Positions 1 through 6,475 of a stretch of 6,759 nt of DNA are shown piece after piece. Where the stretch lies: contig JALWON010000115.1 of assembly GCA_027083475.1 (NCBI GenBank), forward strand, positions 1-6,759, written 5' to 3'. This DNA comes from Sulfurimonas sp. (GTDB taxonomy: Bacteria > Campylobacterota > Campylobacteria > Campylobacterales > Sulfurimonadaceae). A model generated the notes under the pieces. It was not told the origin of the DNA. It did not search any database and saw only the letters and a list, made by a program, of their open reading frames with translations. How positions within the stretch are numbered: the first letter of the stretch is position 1; every line of letters starts with the position of its first letter. The position numbers and the translations under genes were made by a program.

Positions 1-510
1 TTACCGATGATGAACAGTGTTCTCTCTAAGGGTATGGAAAAAAACATCGTTCAAGAGGCTGTTTTTTCAGCGGCTAGTATGCTCCAAGAGCAAACAACAG
101 CACATTGGGACACCCACTCTTTAGAGCAAGTTTACTCTTTGGCAAAAGTTATCGACATCCAAGGAGATTGTGAAAACAATGCATCTTTAGTCACTTACAG
201 AACCAGACCGGGGCACATTGCTCAGCCCCTTCATAGAACTTGTTTAGCATCAAGTGCCATCACTACAGATAACAATCTCACCATAAATCAATCTGTTTTT
301 GTCAATACAACATCCAATAAAGCCTCAGGATATAAAACAGACTATAATGCAAGCATCACAATCACCCGCCCTGCTCTCTTTGCCGGTAGCAGTAATGCCA
401 ACATAAAAAAAATCACAGTTACCATCAAAGATGGAACTTCCACAATTACATCTCTTAACACTTATACTGCTAACATTGGTGAAATTGACTACTACAAAAA
501 AGGCTACTAA
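1..510 (+). CDS. Prepilin-like (pseudopilin) protein, C-terminal part, cut by window edge
   Basis: The reading frame is open from base 1 to a TAA at 508-510, giving 169 residues. ATG codons at 7 and 10 exist, but the protein would then lack the prepilin leader and hydrophobic helix seen in the next two genes, so the true start is most likely left of the window. The first visible part (KNIVQEAVFSAAS and following) reads as the amphipathic continuation of a pilin N-terminal helix. The rest is Ser/Thr/Asn-rich and beta-strand-like, as in exported pilin head domains. Two cysteines (residues 55 and 79 counted from the ATG at base 7) could form a disulfide. The next gene starts 1 nt after the stop, so the two are co-translated. 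By position upstream of GspJ-like and GspK-like genes it could occupy the GspI slot, but that is inference; family membership itself is moderate confidence because the diagnostic N-terminus is not visible. Confidence 0.7.
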   Translation, partial: LPMMNSVLSKGMEKNIVQEAVFSAASMLQEQTTAHWDTHSLEQVYSLAKVIDIQGDCENNASLVTYRTRPGHIAQPLHRTCLASSAITTDNNLTINQSVFVNTTSNKASGYKTDYNASITITRPALFAGSSNANIKKITVTIKDGTSTITSLNTYTANIGEIDYYKKGY

Positions 511-511
511 G

Positions 512-1402
512 ATGTTCAAACGCAAGGCATTTACTATGATTGAACTCATTTTTGTCATTGTAATTATGGGAATCATCGGAAAATTTGGTATAGAGTTTTT
601 GGCACAAGCATACAAAAGCTTTATCTTCTCAAAAATCAACCATGAACTCCACTCTACAAGTGAACAAGCTGTAGAGATTATTGCAAAACGTCTTGAAAAT
701 CGTATAAGAAGCTCTGTTATAGCCAGAACTGCACAAGGAGCACCGCCAGTGCCCATCGCTTCTACTTCAGGAGACACCTATAAGGTGCTTGAGTGGGTAG
801 GTGTCGATAATGAAGGCTTTCGAGGCACCACAAAACCGCTTTGGAGTGGTATTATCGATGTTGATAGTCCTGATGCCAACAGTTCTGTCTTAGTTTCTCC
901 AGAGACAAACACAAGTGCGGTTTCTGCACTCATTGATATTCTTTCCAATCATGATGCATCTATTGCTGATGCTGCTTTATATTTTGTCGGTGCTAATAGC
1001 AATAGTATTACAGACTATGGCTGGGATGGCAATATCACACGTATAAATGCACAACAAGGGGCAATGCACCCTATCACTTCCAATGGTACAATAAATCAAT
1101 TTGTCTCTTCTACAGGAACTGACTTTAGTGGTGTAGATGTTTATGAGTATTATAAACTTGCTTGGAGTGCTTATGCTATTGTGTATGAAACAGGAAGTAA
1201 TTCCAAAGGAACACTCAGATTCTATTGGAATTACCAACCATGGAAAGGCGAAAATTTCACAAATGGAAATAGTACCATCCTTATGGAAAATGTCAGTACA
1301 TTTCAGTTTATGTCTGTCGGTTCTATTATGAAAATCCAAGTCTGTACCAAAAGTGACTTAGTCGAGGAGTACTCTTTATGCAAAGAAAAAACAATCTTTT
1401 AA
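512..1402 (+). CDS. Type II secretion/type IV pilus minor pseudopilin (GspJ/PilW-like)
   Basis: A 296-residue protein beginning MFKRKAFTMIELIFVIVIMG. This is a class III prepilin leader: a short basic stretch, a predicted cleavage by prepilin peptidase between Ala6 and Phe7, then a hydrophobic helix with the conserved Glu at mature position 5 (E11). Ala rather than Gly before the cut is less usual but tolerated in the family. The frame stays open 81 nt upstream, to an ATG at 431 inside the previous gene, but starting at 512 puts the leader exactly at the N-terminus, with a weak AAAAGG about 8 nt upstream. The large Ser/Asn/Gly-rich C-terminal domain and two cysteines near the end (C278, C290) suit a secreted minor pilin with a terminal disulfide. 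Length and position between the neighbouring genes fit GspJ/PilW. It would be inserted in the inner membrane and assembled at the tip of a pseudopilus. The exact pilus or secretion system is not identifiable from this window. Confidence 0.85.
   Translation: MFKRKAFTMIELIFVIVIMGIIGKFGIEFLAQAYKSFIFSKINHELHSTSEQAVEIIAKRLENRIRSSVIARTAQGAPPVPIASTSGDTYKVLEWVGVDNEGFRGTTKPLWSGIIDVDSPDANSSVLVSPETNTSAVSALIDILSNHDASIADAALYFVGANSNSITDYGWDGNITRINAQQGAMHPITSNGTINQFVSSTGTDFSGVDVYEYYKLAWSAYAIVYETGSNSKGTLRFYWNYQPWKGENFTNGNSTILMENVSTFQFMSVGSIMKIQVCTKSDLVEEYSLCKEKTIF
1364..1369 (+). promoter_or_regulatory. Ribosome binding site GAGGAG for the overlapping third pilin-like gene
   Basis: GAGGAG lies inside the end of the preceding gene, 8 nt before the ATG at 1378. 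It is the best Shine-Dalgarno match on the plus strand of this window and supports independent initiation of the downstream gene within a 25-nt overlap. Confidence 0.7.
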
Positions 1403-1827
1403 AAACTTCTCGTAGTGGCATTGCTATGATTATGGCGATTATTGCCATTGTCATCATCTCTACACTGATGGCACTTGCACTTGCTATGACTTCACAAACG
1501 ACAAAAAGAACAACCGACCTCTATTTGTATGAACAAGCAAATCTCCTTGCAAAAAGTGCTACGGAGTATGCGCTGCTTAAAATTGCAGAAGATGGTGCCT
1601 GCTCACATAGTAATGACTTAAATTTTGTGCAAGATAGTATTTATGATATTAATATCTCTATACAGTATATTTACACCGCAGGGACACCATGTGCCGCTAT
1701 GTACACTACAGTCACAACCCCAGAACAAAATGGCTCGATTCTCATAGATGTCGCTGTAAGTGTCAATGATCAGACAGTCTCGACAGAACCTATTCGTTAT
1801 TTTAAACGAACTTTACAAAAATTATAA
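1378..1827 (+). CDS. Small prepilin-like protein lacking Glu5 (GspK/PilX-type N-terminus)
   Basis: A 149-residue protein. Residues 1-13 are basic/polar (QRKNNLLKTSRS), followed by Gly14 and a long hydrophobic segment (about 15-37), then an amphipathic helix (YEQANLLAKSATEYALLKI). This is the layout of PilX/GspK-type minor pilins. Cleavage after Gly14 would leave Met at mature position 5 instead of Glu. Loss of Glu5 is known for GspK, the pseudopilus tip subunit. Full GspK proteins are about twice as long because of an inserted alpha-helical domain; that domain is absent here, so this is a minimal version or a PilX-like protein. C75 and C105 could pair. The start is fixed by a strong ribosome binding site at 1364-1369; the gene overlaps the end of the preceding one by 25 nt, which indicates coupled expression. 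Identity as a pilin-like exported protein is fairly sure; GspK versus PilX is not settled. Confidence 0.75.
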   Translation: MQRKNNLLKTSRSGIAMIMAIIAIVIISTLMALALAMTSQTTKRTTDLYLYEQANLLAKSATEYALLKIAEDGACSHSNDLNFVQDSIYDINISIQYIYTAGTPCAAMYTTVTTPEQNGSILIDVAVSVNDQTVSTEPIRYFKRTLQKL

Positions 1828-1833
1828 TATAAT
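1823..1833 (+). promoter_or_regulatory. Possible tyrA promoter: two overlapping TATAAT -10 hexamers
   Basis: TATAAT occurs at 1823-1828 and again at 1828-1833, at the junction between the third pilin-like gene and tyrA. A start about 7 nt downstream would give a leader of roughly 20-30 nt. No convincing -35 hexamer is seen, but Campylobacterota sigma-70 promoters often depend on the -10 element and A/T-rich upstream DNA. In such an A/T-rich genome a chance match is possible. Confidence 0.35.
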
Positions 1834-1859
1834 TTTCAAATCAAAAAAAAGTAGTATAT

Positions 1860-2693
1860 ATGAATGTAGCAATTATTGGTTTAGGACTCATGGGTGGCTC
1901 CCTAGCCCTCTCCTTAAAACAGCAAAAATATGTGAAATCTGTGATAGGGTATGATAAAAACAGCGACCATCAAACGCAGGCAATGGCGTTACATTTAGTA
2001 GATGCTGTTGTCTCCTTTGAGGAAATTAAAAAAGCAGATGTCATTTTTCTCGCTATTCCTGTTAATGGCATCATTGCTGTTATGCAAGCATTAGTAGATG
2101 TTGATGAGAAAACAACGATTATAGATTTAGGAAGTACAAAGGCAAAAATTGTCGCTTCTATTCCTCCTGCTATCCGTCAAAACTTTATTGCTGCACATCC
2201 AATGACAGGAACAGAAAATTTCGGACCATCGGCAGCGATAGAGGGTTTGTATGATGAAAAAGTAGTTGTCCTGTGTGATTTAGAAGAGAGTGGTGAACAC
2301 CAACGCAAAATTGCTCGAAAAATTTTCAAATCTTTACGCATGAAAAAATACTTTATGCGAGCAAAAGAGCATGACCGCCATGCTGCGTTTATTTCCCATA
2401 TGCCCCATGCCATTTCTTACTCTCTTGCAAATACAGTAATGAAACAAGAGAACAAAAACGATATTTTAGCTTTAGCTGCCGGTGGATTTCGATCTATGAG
2501 TCGCTTGGCAAAAAGTTCTCCTTTTATGTGGGAAGATGTTTTTCGTCAAAATAAACAGCATATTTTAGAGGCCATCACACTTTTTGAACATGAGCTTACC
2601 ATGCTCAAAAGTGCTATAGAAAATGATGCATGGGAAGCAGTACACAAGACAATGGCTGATGGAACAAAACTACACGATATTCTTGATGAATAA
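1860..2693 (+). CDS. tyrA: Prephenate dehydrogenase (tyrosine biosynthesis)
   Basis: A 277-residue cytoplasmic enzyme predicted to convert prephenate to 4-hydroxyphenylpyruvate with oxidation of NAD+ and loss of CO2, the committed step to tyrosine. The N-terminal Rossmann fold shows the GLGLMG dinucleotide loop (7-12) and an acidic residue at the end of the second strand (D32 in GYDKN), which favours NAD+ over NADP+. DLGSTK (89-94), AAHPMTG (111-117, with H113 in the catalytic His position), SHMPH (179-183) and GGFRSMSRLAKSSPFMW (208-224, with R211/R215 at the substrate-binding arginine positions) are the standard TyrA family blocks. It is monofunctional: there is no chorismate mutase domain in front and no ACT domain behind, so tyrosine feedback through an ACT domain is not expected. 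Start ATG 1860 places the first strand directly at the N-terminus; only a poor A-rich ribosome site (AAAAAAAAGTAG) precedes it. It lies 32 nt after the pilin-like genes, with no functional link apparent. Confidence 0.95.
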   Translation: MNVAIIGLGLMGGSLALSLKQQKYVKSVIGYDKNSDHQTQAMALHLVDAVVSFEEIKKADVIFLAIPVNGIIAVMQALVDVDEKTTIIDLGSTKAKIVASIPPAIRQNFIAAHPMTGTENFGPSAAIEGLYDEKVVVLCDLEESGEHQRKIARKIFKSLRMKKYFMRAKEHDRHAAFISHMPHAISYSLANTVMKQENKNDILALAAGGFRSMSRLAKSSPFMWEDVFRQNKQHILEAITLFEHELTMLKSAIENDAWEAVHKTMADGTKLHDILDE

Positions 2694-2696
2694 GCT

Positions 2697-5000
2697 TTAA
2701 AAGAGTTTTTCGCAGATTAAATCGACATCTTTTTTATTGTATATTCCCTCTATATTTTCAGACTCCTTTATGTGCTTGACAAGTTTATAATCATCTTCTG
2801 CAGAAACAATATACACAGGAGTTTGTATATTATTTACCTCCATAAAAGAGAGAAGTTCTGAACTGATACCATCAATTAAAAAGAAATCTAAAATAATTTT
2901 ATAGTAGCTATTCTCTTTGAGTAATGTTTTGGCTTTAGAAATAGAATTTGTTACTGAAATATTAAACTTATTTTTCAATTTACTTGTTAATATTTCTATA
3001 TATTCTGGACTATCTTCAACAATTAAAATTCTTTTTGCATTTTCATCACTAGCATTAAATATTTCAAATTTAGAAAGAATATCATTTACAGGAAGTGCAA
3101 TATAAAAACAGCTTCCCTGATTGACTTCACTTTCAACCCAAATACGCCCACCATGTAAATCTTCTACAATACGTTTTGTAATGACTAGCCCTAGTCCCGT
3201 ACCTTTAGAATTTTTTTGATAATCATTTTCTACTTGTGTAAATGGTGTAAACAATTTAACAATTTCATTTTTACTAATACCAATTCCTGTATCACAAATA
3301 GAAAGACGGTACTCTTTATTTTCTTCATCAAAAAGGACATCAACACTCACACGTCCACCATCAGGAGTAAATTTGATAGCATTGGAGATAATATTTATCA
3401 AAACCTGCTTCATAAGTTGTGCATCAATATAAAGTGCTAAAGAGATGTGATGCGGGAATGTAAGAGTAATATTTTTAGCATCAGAGAGCTGAGACATCAA
3501 CATAGACACTTCATTTGTAATCTCTAAAAGAGGCTCCATTTTAGGATGGAACTCTATTTTACCGGCTTCAAGTTTTGCAAAATCTAAAATAGTATTCACG
3601 AGGTTTAAGAGGTTATTTCCTGCAAGAGAAATTTTTTCTATATAAGAACGCATATTTTCTGGGATTTCTGGTCGTACTTGAAGAATTTGTGAAAAACCTA
3701 TTATGGCATTGAGTGGAGTACGAAGTTCATGACTCATATTTGCCAAAAACATATCTTTAGAACGATTCGCTGTCTCCGCTTTTTCTGCTAATGCTACAAG
3801 TGAATACTCTTTTTCTCTGTTTAAAAGTGTCGTTTTTAAAATCTCTAAAAAGACTGTTATCACATCAAAGATAAAACTTTTATATGGTATATCTTTGAGA
3901 GTAAATGAAATGTAAAGCTGTGTCGTATTTAAATTGATAAATTCTACTATATCATATGCTTGTGTTGGTTTTTCAAAAGAGATATTATAATCAAGAATAA
4001 TCCAAGCAAGAGATTTTTGCAGTGATTCTTTGAGAAGATTATCTAAAAAAGTTAAAAGTTTGTTGTTATTGTTAAAAGGAATAAACTTTGTTTCATTAAT
4101 GATTGTATTGTATTTTTGTGTAAAACGAATCCCAGAATTTACACTTAAAAATGTTAAAGAAGAAGTTTGTTCATACGGTTTTCCAATATACTCAAAAAGT
4201 TGTTCAGATGTTTTTTTAATCTTATCTATTTGCATCTGTTGATGAGAGTATGAAGCATTAAATTCGTGTAGTGCATACAAATTTGCAATCTCTTCATGAT
4301 AACGTTGATGCAAAGTATCTATATTTTCAACATCAAGACTAAAAATCTTCAGTCCTGCAGTCTCTTTTCTGAGTTTTTGAATACTTTCATGAAACGGACA
4401 TTTTACAACATCACGTACAGGCAGGTCAGTACTATTATCAAGCTGAGAATTCTCCCATCTGTGAAAAAGCAAATCATTTTTACTTTTATGTATCGAAAGA
4501 ATTTCAAAAAGTGTTTCTAAAACAAAAGTTATATTTGTTTGTTGTGCCGTTTGAAGATGATTGTTTCTATAATCCTCTTGCACAACAAGTTCGGCAATAT
4601 GAAGAAATTTAAGTACAATTTTTAAGTCTTTTGCAAGCTGTGTATTGACAGAAGATATATCTATAATGGTCTCTTTCATAATATTAAAAAGAGATGCAAT
4701 CGTATATGTGTTCAATTTAAAAGGAAACTCTCGAAAAGAGACAATAATTTTTTCAAATAGATTTTTATCAAAATCATCACAAAAGAGTGCAACAAACATT
4801 TGTAAATGTATTTTTTTCAACAAAGGAACTTGTGCTCGCTCTATTTCTTGTTGAAAATGTCTATTTGCTAAAACATAATCATAATATCTATCTACAATTA
4901 AAATACTTAAAGATTCAATATAAGTAGCAACAACACTTCGAGCTTCAAGTGTATCTTCTCTAATTTCAAAGTTTTCAACTATATTTTCTATATTTACCAT
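2697..5000 (-). CDS. Soluble hybrid histidine kinase with globin-fold-like and CZB-like sensor regions and C-terminal REC
   Basis: A 767-residue protein with no signal peptide or transmembrane segment, so a cytoplasmic sensor. Residues about 20-145 resemble a globin-coupled-sensor domain, but Phe89 falls where the heme-ligating His should be. Residues about 165-248 resemble a CZB zinc domain with H171, C201, H231 and H235. Residues about 255-395 are an unassigned alpha/beta stretch, possibly GAF-like. The transmitter is canonical: H-box SHELRTPLN with phosphoacceptor H424, N-box around N540, DTGIGI (570-575), LFTPF and GTGLGL (600-605). A receiver follows from about 657: acidic E662/D663, likely phosphoacceptor D705 in KIILDFF, S733, and Lys756/757. 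The receiver lacks the usual MP after the Asp but keeps the key residues. It is the last gene of a three-gene signalling operon; its ATG is 2 nt after the stop of the receiver gene (TAGTAATG) with no strong ribosome site, suggesting translational coupling. Kinase function is sure; the ligand and the sensor-domain calls are inference from motifs. Confidence 0.93.
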   Translation of the reverse strand: MVNIENIVENFEIREDTLEARSVVATYIESLSILIVDRYYDYVLANRHFQQEIERAQVPLLKKIHLQMFVALFCDDFDKNLFEKIIVSFREFPFKLNTYTIASLFNIMKETIIDISSVNTQLAKDLKIVLKFLHIAELVVQEDYRNNHLQTAQQTNITFVLETLFEILSIHKSKNDLLFHRWENSQLDNSTDLPVRDVVKCPFHESIQKLRKETAGLKIFSLDVENIDTLHQRYHEEIANLYALHEFNASYSHQQMQIDKIKKTSEQLFEYIGKPYEQTSSLTFLSVNSGIRFTQKYNTIINETKFIPFNNNNKLLTFLDNLLKESLQKSLAWIILDYNISFEKPTQAYDIVEFINLNTTQLYISFTLKDIPYKSFIFDVITVFLEILKTTLLNREKEYSLVALAEKAETANRSKDMFLANMSHELRTPLNAIIGFSQILQVRPEIPENMRSYIEKISLAGNNLLNLVNTILDFAKLEAGKIEFHPKMEPLLEITNEVSMLMSQLSDAKNITLTFPHHISLALYIDAQLMKQVLINIISNAIKFTPDGGRVSVDVLFDEENKEYRLSICDTGIGISKNEIVKLFTPFTQVENDYQKNSKGTGLGLVITKRIVEDLHGGRIWVESEVNQGSCFYIALPVNDILSKFEIFNASDENAKRILIVEDSPEYIEILTSKLKNKFNISVTNSISKAKTLLKENSYYKIILDFFLIDGISSELLSFMEVNNIQTPVYIVSAEDDYKLVKHIKESENIEGIYNKKDVDLICEKLF
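4257..4508 (-). other. CZB-like zinc-binding region of the kinase (H171, C201, H231, H235)
   Basis: Covers kinase residues about 165-248. The potential ligands are H171 (codon 4488-4490), C201 in KCPFH (4398-4400), and H231 and H235 in LHQRYH (4308-4310 and 4296-4298). Spacings are 30, 30 and 4. The zinc site of E. coli DgcZ, as I recall it, is H22, C52, H79, H83, that is 30, 27 and 4, and its local motifs (CxFG and AHQHMH) resemble CPFH and LHQRYH here. The usual GKW after the Cys is not conserved (HES here), so this is a divergent member if it is one. CZB domains bind Zn very tightly and in known cases respond to zinc or to oxidation of the Cys by hypochlorite. Confidence 0.6.
4566..4943 (-). 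other. Globin-coupled-sensor-like region of the kinase, lacking the proximal His
   Basis: Covers kinase residues about 20-145. Blocks resembling the protoglobin/globin-coupled-sensor family, by eye, are VDRYYDYVL (36-44; family: a DxFYDxLL-type helix), KKIHLQMFVALFCDDFD (62-78; family: a helix ending near L-x-G-x-[FY]-D), the NTY block (97-99) matching the family WY before the G helix, and IAELVVQEDY (135-144), like the last globin helix. Counting back ten residues from Tyr99 to the usual proximal His position gives Phe89, and no His lies nearby. A heme-free globin fold of the kind known for RsbR-type regulators is therefore more likely than a gas-binding heme domain. Confidence 0.5.
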
Positions 5001-5002
5001 TA

Positions 5003-5368
5003 CTATGCATCTTTATATTTATCTAACATTTTTTCTAAAAGTGACATATCAATAGGTTTAGACATATAATCATCGAACCCCGCAAGAAGAATTTTTTCTT
5101 TATCGCCTTGCACAGCAAATGCCGTCACCGCAACACTAGGAGTCGTAAGTTGTAACTCATTTTTAATCTTATCAATCAATGCATAGCCATCCATTACAGG
5201 CATACTAATATCACTGAGTATTAAATCAAAACTTTCATTTTGCAGTATTTCATAAGCTATTTGTCCATTCTCAGCAGCTTTAATCTCTGCATCTGGATAA
5301 AAAATATGTATCATCTCTTCTAAAACAGTAATATTAAAGGGTTCATCTTCTGCGATAAGAATTTTCAT
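5003..5368 (-). CDS. Stand-alone receiver (CheY-like response regulator)
   Basis: A 121-residue protein that is only a REC domain: MKILIAEDEPFN with acidic pair E7/D8, phosphoacceptor D53 in LSDISMPVMDG, T82 in VAVTAFA, and K104 in MSKPID. There is no DNA-binding or enzymatic output, so it must act by protein contact or as a phosphate shuttle. I chose ATG 5368 over the GTG at 5374: the ribosome site TGAGGGG (5374-5380) is 5 nt before this ATG but overlaps the GTG, and this ATG makes an exact ATGA overlap with the stop of the upstream REC-HD-GYP gene. The hybrid kinase starts 2 nt downstream. The natural reading is a phosphorelay partner of that kinase, either delivering phosphate to the phosphodiesterase protein or competing for it as a sink. 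Confidence 0.93.
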   Translation of the reverse strand: MKILIAEDEPFNITVLEEMIHIFYPDAEIKAAENGQIAYEILQNESFDLILSDISMPVMDGYALIDKIKNELQLTTPSVAVTAFAVQGDKEKILLAGFDDYMSKPIDMSLLEKMLDKYKDA

Positions 5369-6468
5369 TGACACCCCTCAATCAAGTTCAAGATATGTGG
5401 AATTTCCTCACTATCTGGGTATTCCTCTTTGATTTGTAAAAATGCATCAATATTTGAAAAAAACAAATCTAAAAGTTCACTGTCAAAATGTCTATTTCTT
5501 CCCTCTTCTAAGATTGCTAAAGTCTTTTCTAAAGGAAAGGCATCTTTATAAACACGTTTTGAAGAGAGTGCATCAAACACATCTGCAATAGCAACAATTT
5601 TTGCATAAATATGAATTTCATCCCCTTTTAATCCCTTTGGATACCCCGAACCATCAACTTTTTCATGGTGTTGTGAAGCGATAATTTTTCCTGCTTTGAT
5701 AATAGGGTATTTATCGCCATCTGCAAGCATCAATCCACCAATGGCAGCATGCTGCTGCATCACCTGAAATTCAGCTGCATCAAGTCTTCCGGGTTTGAGT
5801 AAAATGGCATCAGGAATCCCAATCTTTCCAATGTCATGCAGCGGAGAAGCATAGAGTAGAAGTTCTTCCTCTTCTTTATCCATTCCCCACAATTTACCAA
5901 GCAGTGCAGAGTAACGGCTCATGCGTTTTATATGCATGCCTGTCTCTAAATCTCTATACTCACTTGCCTTACCTAAACGCAAAGAGATTTCATACTCAGT
6001 CTCTCGTGCAAATGCAAGGGCATCAGCAAGACTTTTAGTTTTTTCTTCTACAAGATTATTGAGATTTTTATTGAGGTACTCTAACTCTTTTTGTCCTTTG
6101 TATAAACGTGCTTGATTATAGGTACGGAGTTTTAACTCCTCTGTGTCAATCGGTTTAGATAAAAAATCATTAGCACCCTGCTTGAGTGCTCTATGTTTCT
6201 CTTCTGCATTTGCTGTGACGATTATGACAGGAATTTTTGTAAGTTCTTTATCATTTTTAAGCACTTCAAGTGTCTGCAAACCATCCATCACAGGCATTCT
6301 CAAATCCAAAAGTATGACATCTGGTTGTACCGAAGGAATTTTATCAAGAGCATCTTGCCCATTGACAGCTTCAACTATCTTCACATCTACATTATCTAAA
6401 AATGCAAGACTTATTAAATCGAGATTAAAGGGTTCATCATCAACAGCAAGTACAGTAACAATATCCAT
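5365..6468 (-). CDS. Response regulator REC-HD-GYP, predicted cyclic di-GMP phosphodiesterase (RpfG-like)
   Basis: A 367-residue cytoplasmic protein. The receiver (about 1-120) has an acidic DDE near the start, phosphoacceptor D55 in LLDLRMPVMDG, T85 and K105 (LSKPID). A charged, probably coiled-coil linker (about 120-160) leads to the HD-GYP domain (about 160-345). The metal and catalytic residues of an active HD-GYP are all visible: H179 (ETGMH), H211-D212 (LHDIGKIG), H240 (QQH), H267-H268 with E and D272 in HHEKVDGSGYP, the GYP at 275-277, and D296 (AIADVFDA). Family members hydrolyse c-di-GMP to pGpG or GMP, so phosphorylation of D55 would be expected to tune that activity. ATG 6468 is preferred to ATG 6474 because AAAGG at 6476-6480 is 7 nt from the former and only 1 nt from the latter. 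It is first in the operon, with a promoter just upstream; its stop overlaps the ATG of the receiver gene. Confidence 0.95.
   Translation of the reverse strand: MDIVTVLAVDDEPFNLDLISLAFLDNVDVKIVEAVNGQDALDKIPSVQPDVILLDLRMPVMDGLQTLEVLKNDKELTKIPVIIVTANAEEKHRALKQGANDFLSKPIDTEELKLRTYNQARLYKGQKELEYLNKNLNNLVEEKTKSLADALAFARETEYEISLRLGKASEYRDLETGMHIKRMSRYSALLGKLWGMDKEEEELLLYASPLHDIGKIGIPDAILLKPGRLDAAEFQVMQQHAAIGGLMLADGDKYPIIKAGKIIASQHHEKVDGSGYPKGLKGDEIHIYAKIVAIADVFDALSSKRVYKDAFPLEKTLAILEEGRNRHFDSELLDLFFSNIDAFLQIKEEYPDSEEIPHILNLIEGCQ
5374..5380 (-). promoter_or_regulatory. Ribosome binding site TGAGGGG that fixes the receiver gene start
   Basis: Read on the minus strand, TGAGGGG-TGTCA-ATG places a strong Shine-Dalgarno 5 nt before the ATG at 5368. 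It lies within the last codons of the upstream gene and covers the alternative GTG at 5374, arguing against initiation there. Confidence 0.7.
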
Positions 6469-6475
6469 CAGCATA

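Noticed and set aside
431..511. Upstream extension of the GspJ-like gene to ATG 431
   Set aside because: It would put 27 residues before the prepilin leader and lie within the previous coding region; the leader fits a start at 512.
325..777. Antisense open frame of 150 codons
   Set aside because: It is opposite two well-supported pilin-like genes, shows no recognisable domain, and its composition is that of a shadow frame.
977..1339. Antisense open frame of 120 codons
   Set aside because: Lies entirely opposite the GspJ-like gene; no motif and no ribosome site of note.
1818..1836. Perfect inverted repeat as a Rho-independent terminator after the pilin genes
   Set aside because: Both 8-nt arms are A/T only with a 3-nt loop, so the hairpin would be very weak, and the following U run is short. 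Overlap with TATAAT hexamers makes a promoter a better reading.
4566..4943. Heme-based oxygen-sensing globin kinase
   Set aside because: The globin-like pattern is present, but the proximal His position is Phe89 and no His is nearby, so heme binding is not supported.
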